Assembly: GCF_014836905.1 (NCBI RefSeq)
Contig: NZ_JACSPZ010000002.1
Span: 619,914 to 683,913, forward strand
Reading direction: 5' to 3'
DNA: 64,000 nt
Origin: Solibacillus faecavium
GTDB taxonomy: Bacteria > Bacillota > Bacilli > Bacillales_A > Planococcaceae
Position numbers and translations under genes: made by a program. This document shows, piece after piece, positions 35,311-44,340 of the stretch; positions within the stretch are counted from its first letter, which is position 1; every line of letters begins with the position of its first letter. Below the pieces are notes generated by a model. It saw only the letters and a list, made by a program, of their open reading frames with translations, ran no database searches and was not told the origin of the DNA.

Positions 35311-36486
35311 TTATTTGATGTGTGCTGGCGATGCCGTTTTCATATATTCTTTATGAATTTGAGCAGCAATAATATTTTTCTGAATTTCGGATGTGCCTTC
35401 ATAAATTTTGGTAATACGTGCATCACGATAATATCGTTCAATCGGGAAATCTTTCATATAGCCTATACCACCATGGATTTGGACAGCTTTATCCGCTATG
35501 CGGTTATAAATTTCTGACCCGAGAAGTTTTGCCATCGCTGCCTCTTTGATGACATTCATATCCTGATCCACCATCCAAGCTACCCGATACGTAAAGGCTC
35601 TTAATGTTTCAATATCCATTGCCATTTCTGCCAAGTAGTGTTGAATGATCTGCTGCTCAAAGATCGGTTTACCAAACTGTTCACGCTCATGCGCATATTT
35701 GACGGATAACTCAAATAGCTTTTGCGATGAGCCCAAATTCCTTGCAGCTAGTCCTGCACGGCCATTTGCCAAAATTTTCAGGGCATTGACGTAGCCTAAG
35801 CCTTCTACGCCCAGCACATTTTCGACCGGTACTTCACAATCCTCAAAAAAGATTTCAGAAGAATGTGATCCACGAAGACCCATCTTTTCTTCTGTTTTTC
35901 CTATGATAAAACCTGGAGAGTTTCTATCTACAAGGAAGGAAGTAATTCCTTTTGCGCCTTTACTTGGGTCCGTGACAGCCATTACCGTAAAGAGATCTGC
36001 AATGGATGCATTCGTAATATAATGCTTTGAGCCATTAAGAATATATTTATCACCTTTGCGAACGGCAGCCGTTTTTAACGCCACCGCATTGGAACCTGCA
36101 CTCGGTTCAGTTAAAGCAAATGCACCAATAATGTCACCCGACGCCATGCCCGGTAAATATCTTCGCTTCTGCTCTTCCGTTCCCATATCTACAATTCCGA
36201 CCGTTCCAATACCTGTATGTGCACCGATTACAGTTGTGTATCCGTTGGACGTACGCCCAATTTCTTCATAGATACCGCATTTGCCGACCATATCAATGCC
36301 TGTACCACCATATTCTGCAGGGATACTTAGGCCAAATAATCCAATATCCTGCGTCATTTTCATAATATGTTCCGGAATGTGATCATCTCGATCAATTTGT
36401 CCAGCAAGTGGATCCACTACATTGTCTATGAAATCTCTAATGGATTTTTTCATTTCCATTAAATCCGGCGATAGCTGAAAGTCCAT
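35311..36486 (-). CDS. Acyl-CoA dehydrogenase, SCAD/MCAD-type catalytic base
   Basis: The protein has 391 residues from the ATG at 36486, 4 nt after GGGGGAG. FAD/acyl-CoA motifs FALTEPSAGSNA and YITNASIADLFTVMAV are present, and the C-terminal YEGTSEIQ supplies the catalytic glutamate in the MCAD position. It needs an electron-transfer flavoprotein, not seen in this window. It is one of two paralogues in the cluster with differently placed bases. Confidence 0.93.
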   Translation of the reverse strand: MDFQLSPDLMEMKKSIRDFIDNVVDPLAGQIDRDDHIPEHIMKMTQDIGLFGLSIPAEYGGTGIDMVGKCGIYEEIGRTSNGYTTVIGAHTGIGTVGIVDMGTEEQKRRYLPGMASGDIIGAFALTEPSAGSNAVALKTAAVRKGDKYILNGSKHYITNASIADLFTVMAVTDPSKGAKGITSFLVDRNSPGFIIGKTEEKMGLRGSHSSEIFFEDCEVPVENVLGVEGLGYVNALKILANGRAGLAARNLGSSQKLFELSVKYAHEREQFGKPIFEQQIIQHYLAEMAMDIETLRAFTYRVAWMVDQDMNVIKEAAMAKLLGSEIYNRIADKAVQIHGGIGYMKDFPIERYYRDARITKIYEGTSEIQKNIIAAQIHKEYMKTASPAHIK

Positions 36487-36521
36487 TTTTCTCCCCCTTT
36501 TCAATTTTGCTGTTAATTCTT

Positions 36522-37433
36522 TTACACTAATGGTTCATATGGGAAAACGTCTGCACTGACTTCAAGAGGTGTAAAACTTGATTGAAGTGAACCTTTAATT
36601 GCACTTAAACTGTCGACGGACCAACCGTCTGCATTGAATACCGAACGGACGGGACGCGGCTGCGAAAATACCATAATTTCCTTCCCTCGTACACCAAAAA
36701 TTTGTCCGGAAACATCGGCTGCCTCATCCGAACTTAAAAAACCAACTAATGGGGCAATATGGGCTGGCGAAAGCTGTTTAAGCCTTTCAACTCTTAGTTT
36801 TTCATCATCTGTTTCTGCAGGAATTGTCCCAATTAAGCGGCTCCATGCAAATGGGGCTATCGCATTAGACGTTACATTATAGCGAGCCATATCCAACGCT
36901 GTACTTTTACTCAACCCGACAATTCCTAACTTGGCAGCTGAATAATTCGCCTGGCCAACATTTCCGATTAAACCTGAAGTGGAAGTAAAATGAATAAAGC
37001 GCCCACTTTTTTGCTCTTTAAAGTATGGGGCTGCAGCTCGGGTCATATTAAACGATCCTTTTAAATGGACTGCAATGACCGCATCCCATTCTGCCTCACT
37101 CATTTTAAAGAGCATCCGGTCCCTTAAAATACCTGCATTGTTTACAACGATATCCAATCGTCCAAATCTTGATAAAGCTGTATCAATAATATTTGAAGCA
37201 GATTCATAGTCAGCAACAGAATCATAGTTGGCAACAGCTTCTCCGCCCAGCTCCAGTATTTCCTGAACTACTTCATCTGCAATTTTTGAATCATTTCCTT
37301 TACCGTCTGATCCCCCACCTAAATCATTGATTACAACTTTTGCTCCTTCTTTTGCTAGAAGGAGAGCAATATCTCGTCCAATCCCTCGGCCAGAACCTGT
37401 GACAATTGCCACCTTATCCTTTAAGTTAGCCAA
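36522..37433 (-). CDS. SDR dehydrogenase, (3R)-hydroxyacyl-CoA dehydrogenase-like
   Basis: A 303-residue short-chain dehydrogenase: IVTGSGRGIGRDIALLL, NNAGILRD, and YSAAKLGIVGLS. The VVINDLGGGSDGKGNDS insertion after the nucleotide loop is typical of the dehydrogenase part of peroxisomal multifunctional enzyme type 2, which acts on (3R)-hydroxyacyl-CoA and so matches the MaoC hydratase pair. The C-terminus is longer than in FabG. Confidence 0.9.
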   Translation of the reverse strand: MANLKDKVAIVTGSGRGIGRDIALLLAKEGAKVVINDLGGGSDGKGNDSKIADEVVQEILELGGEAVANYDSVADYESASNIIDTALSRFGRLDIVVNNAGILRDRMLFKMSEAEWDAVIAVHLKGSFNMTRAAAPYFKEQKSGRFIHFTSTSGLIGNVGQANYSAAKLGIVGLSKSTALDMARYNVTSNAIAPFAWSRLIGTIPAETDDEKLRVERLKQLSPAHIAPLVGFLSSDEAADVSGQIFGVRGKEIMVFSQPRPVRSVFNADGWSVDSLSAIKGSLQSSFTPLEVSADVFPYEPLV

Positions 37434-37476
37434 AATAACACCCTTTCTCGTTTAAAAATTAGTAGGTTAAAGAATT

Positions 37477-38766
37477 CTACCGTTGCAATTGTTCTAACTC
37501 CTCGTATAGAGCAGTTCGGAATTTTGGGTGAGCAATGGCAATTAAGTTTTTTGCTCTCTCTTTTAGGGATTTCCCAAACAATTTTGCAATGCCATACTCT
37601 GTGACAACGTAGTCAACTTCAGACTTTAACGATGTCACATACTGTGTATGCACCTTTATACGCGATACCGTCCCGTTTTGTGCAGTAGAGGGCAGAGCAA
37701 TAATTGCTCTGCCACCAGGAGAAAGTTTTGATGCCCGGATAAAATCCATTTGTCCGCCAACTCCTGCTACTACATGGCTTTCATCAAATTGTTCTGCATT
37801 TATTTGACCCGATAAACTGACTTCCAGCGCCGAGTTGATAGAATAGAAATTGCTAATTTTCGATATTATGGCTGCATTGTGTGTGTAATTTATCGGGTAA
37901 AGTTCAATATGTTCGTTCTGGTGACAAAAATCATACAACTCATTCGTCCCAGTAAGGGTTGTACAGACGGTTCGATTACGGTTGATTTCTTTCCGCTCGT
38001 TTGTAACGACACCGACCTTTATCAAATCCACAATATCGTCAGTAAGAGAACCGGAATGCACACCTAAACCTACTTTCGAATGAAGTGATTGAACAATCCC
38101 GGCAGCAATTTTGCCAACACCGACTTGGATCGTTGCATAATCAGGTATGAGTGTTGCAACGTACCGGCCAATTTCTAAGTCCTCCTCAGAAGTCCGGCTA
38201 TTACGAATTGTAAGTAAAGGCCGGTCGGAAGGAACAAAATAACTAATGTTTGATACATGAACGAGCGTTTCCCCGGCTGTTTCAGGAAGATTGCTATTTA
38301 CTTCTGCAATTACAATCCTCGCCTCTTTTATCAATGTCTGCACTACATCTACAGAAATTCCGAGATTACAAAACCCACTTTCATTAGGTGGTGAAACCTG
38401 GATGAGAGCAACATCGATGTTCTCTTCATTGATCCACCGAGGAATTTCAGAGAAGTTCACCGGAAGATAATCACATATGTTATTTTCATAAGCCTTTTGC
38501 AGTAAAGGTGAACTTAAAAATGTCCGAATGCTAAAGTGAGGATGACAGGCTACATCCGCATATTTACATGGGCTGCCTAAAACGATGGAATATAGTGAAA
38601 TCCCTTGCAAACGCGCCTTTTGACGTATTAACTCTTCAACAAGTGCTTGAGGTTCATTGCACATTGGCGCCAAAAAAATCGTTTGAAAGGACTCAATTTG
38701 ATGGATTGCTTTCTCTGTGGTGGTACACTTTTCTTTATAGGTTTGTTTCCAATCTGATTGGACCAT
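37477..38766 (-). CDS. Acetyl-CoA hydrolase/transferase family protein
   Basis: The protein has 429 residues from the ATG at 38766 (GGAG 9 nt upstream; the reading from TTG at 38775 is less likely). It resembles 4-hydroxybutyrate CoA-transferase-like enzymes of the acetyl-CoA hydrolase family: VALIQVSPPNESGFCNLG, and HVVAGVGGQMDFIRASKLSP in the C-terminal part. The expected active-site glutamate position (usually H-S/T-E) reads VHSGSLTD, so Glu seems replaced by Gly. Several Bacillus relatives share this form as I recall, so it may be a distinct subgroup. It may move CoA between short acids and acyl-CoAs. Confidence 0.78.
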   Translation of the reverse strand: MVQSDWKQTYKEKCTTTEKAIHQIESFQTIFLAPMCNEPQALVEELIRQKARLQGISLYSIVLGSPCKYADVACHPHFSIRTFLSSPLLQKAYENNICDYLPVNFSEIPRWINEENIDVALIQVSPPNESGFCNLGISVDVVQTLIKEARIVIAEVNSNLPETAGETLVHVSNISYFVPSDRPLLTIRNSRTSEEDLEIGRYVATLIPDYATIQVGVGKIAAGIVQSLHSKVGLGVHSGSLTDDIVDLIKVGVVTNERKEINRNRTVCTTLTGTNELYDFCHQNEHIELYPINYTHNAAIISKISNFYSINSALEVSLSGQINAEQFDESHVVAGVGGQMDFIRASKLSPGGRAIIALPSTAQNGTVSRIKVHTQYVTSLKSEVDYVVTEYGIAKLFGKSLKERAKNLIAIAHPKFRTALYEELEQLQR

Positions 38767-38787
38767 CTTGATCAACTCCGGCTCGTT

Positions 38788-39981
38788 CTACAACTGCATA
38801 TTTTCAATAATTGTCGTAATACCTAGACCGCCGCCAATGCAGAATGTTGCTAAACCATACTTTTCTCCGCGTCTTTCCATTTCATGAAGCAGCTTTGTCA
38901 TTAAAACTCCGCCCGTGCCGCCAATTGGATGACCGAGGGCGATCGCTCCACCATTTACATTAACGCGGTTCATATCCAGACCAAGTTCTTTAATAACCGC
39001 TAAAGATTGTGCAGCAAAGGCTTCATTCAATTCCACCAACCCGATTTGATCCAGTGTTAAGCCCGCCATCTTTAACGCTTTTCTCGTTGCTGGTGCAGGG
39101 CCAATCCCCATAATTTCCGGTGAAACTCCTGCCACAGCCTGCGCAATAATTTTCGCTTTAGGCTTTTTATCATACCGAGCAGCCGCTTCTTCTGACATCA
39201 GCATGATAACACCCGCGCCATCATTTCGACCGCTAGTATTACCAGCAGTAACGGTGCCGTTTTCTTTAAAGACAGGCTTTAACTGGGCTAACTTTTGATA
39301 AGTTGTTTCTCTAGGATGCTCGTCTACTTTAAATTCGACTGTTCCTTTTTTCGTCTTGACTTCGAAAGGTACAATTTGCTGCGTAAACAAACCTGATTCA
39401 ATAGCTCTTTTCGCATTTTCCTGGCTTCTTAAAGCAAACTCATCCTGTTCAGAACGAGAAATGGAGTACTTTTCAGCTAAATTTTCCGCTGTCATCCCCA
39501 TCGTTAATGCTCCGTACGTTTCAATAGGTTGTGCCCGGGGCTGACTTTCCGTGTTTGAATCCAGAATTTCACCGTTTCCTGCACCGTAACCGTAGCGGGC
39601 ATTTCGCAAATAGTACGGTGCTGTGCTCATACTTTCAGCTCCACCAGCAATAATGATGTCCGATAAACCACACATAATTTGCTGTGCACCGCTATTCATT
39701 GCCTGCAGACCTGAGCCACATTGCCGATGAACTGTGTATCCTGTAATCTCAATCGGAAAGCCGGCACGTAAAAGCGCCAAGCGAGCTAAATTTGGCGAGT
39801 CTGTACTTTGCTTCGCCTGCCCGAGAATGACTTCATCGATTTCACTTTTACTAATACCGGTACGGACGACGATTTCATCCAACACTTTTGCCGCGAGATA
39901 ATCAACCTCTACATTTTTCAATGTCTCTCCCATCCGGCCAACTGCTGTACGAACAGAATCTATTATTACGGCATTTTTCAT
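38788..39981 (-). CDS. Thiolase (acetyl-CoA acyltransferase)
   Basis: The protein has 397 residues from the ATG at 39981, placed 7 nt after GAGGTGAG; two upstream in-frame ATG/GTG options are too close to that site. Catalytic Cys88 ([11 protein letters not shown]), [18 protein letters not shown] and CIGGGLGI are intact. It performs the final thiolytic cleavage of 3-ketoacyl-CoA. Confidence 0.93.
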   Translation of the reverse strand: MKNAVIIDSVRTAVGRMGETLKNVEVDYLAAKVLDEIVVRTGISKSEIDEVILGQAKQSTDSPNLARLALLRAGFPIEITGYTVHRQCGSGLQAMNSGAQQIMCGLSDIIIAGGAESMSTAPYYLRNARYGYGAGNGEILDSNTESQPRAQPIETYGALTMGMTAENLAEKYSISRSEQDEFALRSQENAKRAIESGLFTQQIVPFEVKTKKGTVEFKVDEHPRETTYQKLAQLKPVFKENGTVTAGNTSGRNDGAGVIMLMSEEAAARYDKKPKAKIIAQAVAGVSPEIMGIGPAPATRKALKMAGLTLDQIGLVELNEAFAAQSLAVIKELGLDMNRVNVNGGAIALGHPIGGTGGVLMTKLLHEMERRGEKYGLATFCIGGGLGITTIIENMQL

Positions 39982-40019
39982 TTTCATCTCACCTCGCAAA
40001 TTCTTACTCTTTGGTACTA

Positions 40020-41195
40020 TTACAGCCCCATATTTTTAGCAATAATAACTTTCATAATCTCGTTGGAACCTGCGAAAATCGGTGTAACAGCAATATCTCT
40101 AAATCGTCTCGCAATCTTGTATTCTTCCATATAGCCGTAGCCGCCATGTAATTGCATACACTCTGCAGAAATTTTCCGGGCCATATCCGTCACCCACCAC
40201 TTGGCCATCGATACTTCCGTCACAATTTCCTGTCCGGCTAAATGGCGCACAATTAAATCATCCACAAATGTTTGACCGATTTGTACTTGCGTCGCAATTT
40301 CAGCTAATACAAACTGTGTATTTTGGAATTTGCCAATTGGTTTACCAAACGCCTCTCGCTCTTTAACATATTGTAAAGTGAGATCCAACATATCCTTAGC
40401 AGCCGTAATAGCGCCCACTGCAGTAAGTAGTCGTTCTTGTTGTAATTTTTGCATTAAATACAAGAAACCTTTTCCTTCTTCTCCAAGCAAGTTTTCTGCA
40501 GGAACTCTAACATTCTCGAATATTAATTCCGCTGTATCTTGGCTATGCATACCAACCTTGTCTAATTTTCTGCCGCGTGAAAATCCTTCCATCCCTCGTT
40601 CAATAATCATTAAGCTTACCCCGTTATGGGCAGGTACCGCTTTTGGATCAGTTTTGCAGGCGATGATGATCACATCTGAAAGAATTCCGTTTGTGATGAA
40701 GGTTTTTGTACCATTAACAATATAGTCAGAACCATCTTTAATCGCTGTAGTAGTAATTTTCTGCAAATCGGATCCCGCACCAGGCTCTGTCATTGCAATA
40801 GCAGAAATCCATTCACCACTAACAAACTTCGGCAAGTACTTCATCTTCTGCTCTTCTGTACCAAATGACGTGATATAAGGTGTTACAACATTACTATGCA
40901 AACCAATGCCACTTAAGCCGCCGCCAACTTTAGACAGCTCTTCTGATAGAACTACATCAAAAATAAAGTCTAGCCCTGTTCCACCATACTTTTCCTCAAC
41001 GCTTGGACATAAAAATCCTTGACTGCCTAGCTTTGTCCATAATTCACGGGGAACAATGCGATCTTCTTCCCATTGTGTAAAATAAGGTTCAATTTCTTTT
41101 TCTATAAATTTTTTAAGAGATTCCCTAAACATAATATGTTCGTCATTCAAGAACGTCCGTGATTCTTTTCTTGATTTCGTCATTGTTTTATTCAT
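40020..41195 (-). CDS. Acyl-CoA dehydrogenase, IVD/LCAD-type catalytic base
   Basis: The protein has 391 residues from the ATG at 41195; a GTG 9 nt earlier is possible. IAMTEPGAGSDLQ and FITNGILSDVIII are present. Where MCAD-type enzymes have YEGT, this protein has FAGSNEIM, but it carries Glu in QQERLLTAV, the place used by isovaleryl- and long-chain acyl-CoA dehydrogenases. It should therefore be active and suited to longer or branched substrates. A perfect cre match lies about 50 nt upstream. Confidence 0.92.
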   Translation of the reverse strand: MNKTMTKSRKESRTFLNDEHIMFRESLKKFIEKEIEPYFTQWEEDRIVPRELWTKLGSQGFLCPSVEEKYGGTGLDFIFDVVLSEELSKVGGGLSGIGLHSNVVTPYITSFGTEEQKMKYLPKFVSGEWISAIAMTEPGAGSDLQKITTTAIKDGSDYIVNGTKTFITNGILSDVIIIACKTDPKAVPAHNGVSLMIIERGMEGFSRGRKLDKVGMHSQDTAELIFENVRVPAENLLGEEGKGFLYLMQKLQQERLLTAVGAITAAKDMLDLTLQYVKEREAFGKPIGKFQNTQFVLAEIATQVQIGQTFVDDLIVRHLAGQEIVTEVSMAKWWVTDMARKISAECMQLHGGYGYMEEYKIARRFRDIAVTPIFAGSNEIMKVIIAKNMGL

Positions 41196-41243
41196 ATTCT
41201 TCACACTCTCTTCTTCATGTTATTTTTTATAGTTTTATCTATT

Positions 41244-41257
41244 TGAAAGCGATTACA
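41244..41257. promoter_or_regulatory. Catabolite-responsive element (cre) candidate
   Basis: TGAAAGCGATTACA matches the cre consensus TGWAANCGNTNWCA at every position. It lies between the first thiolase and the acyl-CoA dehydrogenase, suggesting CcpA repression of the downstream genes when preferred sugars are available. Confidence 0.7.
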
Positions 41258-41328
41258 TAACTTATGGATATTCTATTAACTATGAAATTAATTCTTATAT
41301 TATTCCTAATTTTATTAATACTTTTGAT

Positions 41329-42447
41329 CTATATTTTTTCTATAATTGTGGCATTCGCCATACCCATTCCTTCGCAAATCGCAAGTAAGCCATAGCGTTG
41401 GTTATTGCGCTCCATCCGATAAAGCATCGAAGTTAATAGCTTTGTCCCTGTTGCGCCAAGTGGGTGACCAAGTGCAATCGCACCGCCATCTGGATTTAAT
41501 TTGTCCAAATCTGCTCCAAGCTCTTTTGCCCAAACAATCGGCACAGGGGCAAATGCTTCATTTACTTCATAAGTATCCATATCTTCAATCGTTAAATTCG
41601 CTTTTTCAAGTACACGTTTTGTCGCTTCAATCGGACCAGTTAGCATAAGTGTAGGATCAGAGCCTACGACTGTGCGTGCAATGATTTTTGCCATCGGTTT
41701 CACACCAAGTTCCTTCGCTTTTTCACTGGACATTATGAGTACAGCTGATGCCCCATCACTCATTTGTGAAGAAGTTCCCGCAGAAATTAATCCGCCTTCC
41801 TTAAATACCTTTTTCAAGCCTTGCAGTACCTCAACTGTTGTTCCTGGTCTCGGTCCTTCGTCGGTATCCACGTCCCCAACAGGTACGATTTCGTCTTTGA
41901 AGTTACCCGATTTAATCGCATTGATGGCCCGTTCTTGGCTGAGCACAGAGTATTCGTTAATTTCCTGTTCTGTTAACTCCCATTGTTCTGCAATCCGCTC
42001 TGCTGATAACCCTTGATTAATAAGCTCGTATTTTTTTATACGTTCGCTTTTGCCTCTCCCTTGAACATTCGATCCCATCGGTATACGGCTCATGCTTTCA
42101 ATCCCACCTGCAATGACAATATCCATATCACCTGCTAAAATCGCCTGTGCTGCAAAATGAACTGCTTGCAAACTCGATCCGCATTGCCGGTCTATCGTCA
42201 CACCCGGCACCTCAATTGGAAAGCCAGCCATCAGTGCTGCTACACGTGCAATATTTCCACCCTGCTCTAGTGTTTGTGTCACACAGCCAAAAATAACATC
42301 CTCCACAAGCGCCTTTTCAATTCCCGCTCGTTTAACTACATCCTCTAGTACATCTGCTGCTAAGTCATCTGCTCTTACCTCTGCTAATACTCCATTTCTT
42401 CTACCAACTGGTGTGCGCGTTGCAGCTACAATTACCGCTTCTCTCAT
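41329..42447 (-). CDS. Thiolase (acetyl-CoA acyltransferase)
   Basis: A 372-residue thiolase with catalytic Cys89 (IDRQCGSSLQAV), [14 protein letters not shown] and CEGMGMANAT. The start follows AAAGGAGG by about 9 nt. It is the first gene of the 16-kb catabolic cluster, and 124 nt containing the cre site separate it from the next gene. It is somewhat shorter than the other thiolase and may differ in chain length preference. Confidence 0.93.
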   Translation of the reverse strand: MREAVIVAATRTPVGRRNGVLAEVRADDLAADVLEDVVKRAGIEKALVEDVIFGCVTQTLEQGGNIARVAALMAGFPIEVPGVTIDRQCGSSLQAVHFAAQAILAGDMDIVIAGGIESMSRIPMGSNVQGRGKSERIKKYELINQGLSAERIAEQWELTEQEINEYSVLSQERAINAIKSGNFKDEIVPVGDVDTDEGPRPGTTVEVLQGLKKVFKEGGLISAGTSSQMSDGASAVLIMSSEKAKELGVKPMAKIIARTVVGSDPTLMLTGPIEATKRVLEKANLTIEDMDTYEVNEAFAPVPIVWAKELGADLDKLNPDGGAIALGHPLGATGTKLLTSMLYRMERNNQRYGLLAICEGMGMANATIIEKI

Positions 42448-42995
42448 ACACTCATTCCTCCTTTGAAATTAATTGGCTGATACTGGTTTCGTTCTATCTC
42501 GTTGTTTAAAATGGTCGAACCCTTTACTCCAAATTCACTATATGTTGCATAAACTAAAAAATTACAACCTACTAAATTAATATTTAAAAGTACTCTTATC
42601 TTATATATATAAATTCCGCTTAAATTATTCTAAATATAGAATATTTTTAAATAATAAATTCCCTAAAACTTCAGCAATTATTATTGAAACAATAACATCA
42701 TGAAGAATACATCGAAATGTTAATATAATATTTACAAGCATTTCTTGAAACTGATTTTAATTATTGCGGAAGTTAAAGAACACGTTAGAAACAAGAATAG
42801 AATGAACACCAATAGAATTTACTTGAACATATTCCTCATGAATATTTCCCTTTCTAATACTTTCAATACAATAGGAACTTATAACCACTTCCACATACAT
42901 TGAAAAGTTTTTTCTTCGTTTAGATTTTTTGGCATTTTAATTTAAAGCAAACAAAAAGCAAGTACTCCGTATTACACGAAATACTTGCTCCTTAT
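42448..42995. other. AT-rich intergenic region upstream of the catabolic cluster
   Basis: Presumed promoter region of the cluster. A palindrome ATTCTAaataTAGAAT sits at 42627-42642. A minus-strand terminator for the ASCH gene (GCAAGTA ... TACTTGC with a T-run) lies at 42955-42990. A 47-codon minus-strand open frame (42757-42900) has no ribosome binding site. No FadR-type TGAATGA...TCATTCA site was found. Confidence 0.4.
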
Positions 42996-43436
42996 CTACT
43001 TTGGATATACTTTTTCAAATCTGTCACACACGGTTAGCATTTCTTCTGTAAACGTTAACTCATATTCAGGCAGTATTCGGCCAAAGAAAGCGATATGCGC
43101 TTCTTTCCATTCTTCATACGACCCTTCTCCTTCAGCTAATGCGAAATCAACAGGCACTTCGTTGAATGGATAAACTTCTATTGAATAGGTTTTTATAATG
43201 GCAACCGGTTCATCCTGACTATTTAATACAATTTGATAGTCACCTACTTTTGGTAATGGCTCCCCTTCCAATTCGTACAATGGAAAGCTTGAACAAGTCG
43301 CCGTTTTAGTGCCTGCAACAACAAGGCTAGCTAACCAATCCGCTTTCGCTCCAAATTGAAATGCTTCCGTGTAGCGGATATTTGATAAGCCTTCCATCTC
43401 ACAATACCGATGCCAATATGTATCAATCTTATTCAC
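42996..43436 (-). CDS. ASCH-domain protein
   Basis: The protein has 146 residues from a GTG at 43436, 8 nt after GGGAG; the longer reading starts at a TTG that overlaps that site. The ASCH core is recognisable: VVAGTKTATCSS, LPKVGDYQIVLNSQDEPVAI, and EGSYEEWKEAHIAFFGR. ASCH domains are PUA-like and thought to bind RNA or modified nucleosides; some are amidohydrolases on N4-acetylcytidine. Function here unknown. Confidence 0.85.
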   Translation of the reverse strand: MNKIDTYWHRYCEMEGLSNIRYTEAFQFGAKADWLASLVVAGTKTATCSSFPLYELEGEPLPKVGDYQIVLNSQDEPVAIIKTYSIEVYPFNEVPVDFALAEGEGSYEEWKEAHIAFFGRILPEYELTFTEEMLTVCDRFEKVYPK

Positions 43437-43590
43437 CTTTTCAACTCCCTCTTTCAATCATATAATTTCTAAGTATTTCCTATAAAAACTTAAAATACCT
43501 ATTTAAACAAATTTAACATATATCATTACTTACCAATACTAAATATGTGTTAGGATTTAGTTAATTGCGATAAAGGAGTGTGAAACTACT

Positions 43591-44034
43591 ATGGATTACA
43601 TTGAAACTTTACGACAATACGTTGGAGAAAGACCTATCATTGCACCTGGATCTGCCGTAATTATTTTTAATGATAACAACGAGTTATTGTTACAATTACG
43701 GGAAGATACTAATGATTGGGGTCTACCCGGTGGTGGCATGGAACTTGGTGACAGCTTTGAAGAAACTGCCCAAAAAGAATTACATGAAGAGACTGGTTTA
43801 AACGCCGAGGAATTGAAATTAATTGGCATAGCCTCCGGTAAAGAAACCTATTACAAATATCCAAATGGCGATGAAATTTATAATGCAACCGCTATATATG
43901 AAGCAGTAAAAATTACTGGGAAACTTAAGGAAAAGGAAGAAACGAAGGACCTGCAATATTTCCCTTTAGATAACCTTCCCCATTTGAATTACATTTCAAA
44001 AATCTTTCTCAAAAAGGTTGGATATATTTCATAA
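43591..44034 (+). CDS. NUDIX hydrolase
   Basis: A 147-residue protein of the NUDIX family, which cleaves nucleoside diphosphates linked to another group. The NUDIX box is at residues 48-70 (GGMELGDSFEETAQ then KELHEETGL). Against the canonical G-x5-E-x7-R-E-U-x-E-E-x-G-U the first Glu is Asp54 and the Arg is Lys62; the metal-binding EE pair is intact. Activity is likely but substrate unknown. Followed by a terminator. Confidence 0.88.
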   Translation: MDYIETLRQYVGERPIIAPGSAVIIFNDNNELLLQLREDTNDWGLPGGGMELGDSFEETAQKELHEETGLNAEELKLIGIASGKETYYKYPNGDEIYNATAIYEAVKITGKLKEKEETKDLQYFPLDNLPHLNYISKIFLKKVGYIS

Positions 44035-44044
44035 GAATAAAGTT

Positions 44045-44081
44045 GACGGAAACGCTGCACTATTTGCGTTTCCGTTTTTTT
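44045..44081 (+). terminator. Intrinsic terminator after NUDIX gene
   Basis: Stem ACGGAAACGC with GCGTTTCCGT followed by seven T. Confidence 0.88.
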
Positions 44082-44128
44082 AAAATCATACTTACGCCTT
44101 GTTCATTTATTTGCAGCACTGTTTTAAG

Positions 44129-44278
44129 TTAAAGTTTTAAAGCATCTAGCTGACCTTGTGTATTTGCTTTCTCTTTTCCAACGAGGAGTGTTTCCAGTAA
44201 GAATCCGTCCACATTAATCATAAGAGTAGCAATCGTATATAGCGGCTGTATAGGTTGAAAAGATAGAGAGATATTCAT
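44129..44278 (-). pseudogene. Fragment resembling a TetR-regulator C-terminus
   Basis: A 49-codon minus-strand frame ending YTIATLMINVDGFLLETLLV and GKEKANTQGQLDALKL has the look of the last helices of a TetR-family ligand-binding domain. There is no helix-turn-helix part and no ribosome binding site, so it is probably a leftover of a deleted regulator. Assigned by eye. Confidence 0.4.
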
Positions 44279-44340
44279 TTTAAATGGAACTATTTACCAA
44301 CTAATACGTCAAACTTAAAAATGATAAAGGGAGCGGTTTA

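Noticed and set aside
42757..42900. 47-codon minus-strand open frame upstream of the catabolic cluster
   Set aside because: No ribosome binding site, no recognisable similarity, and it lies in very AT-rich DNA; too weak to call.
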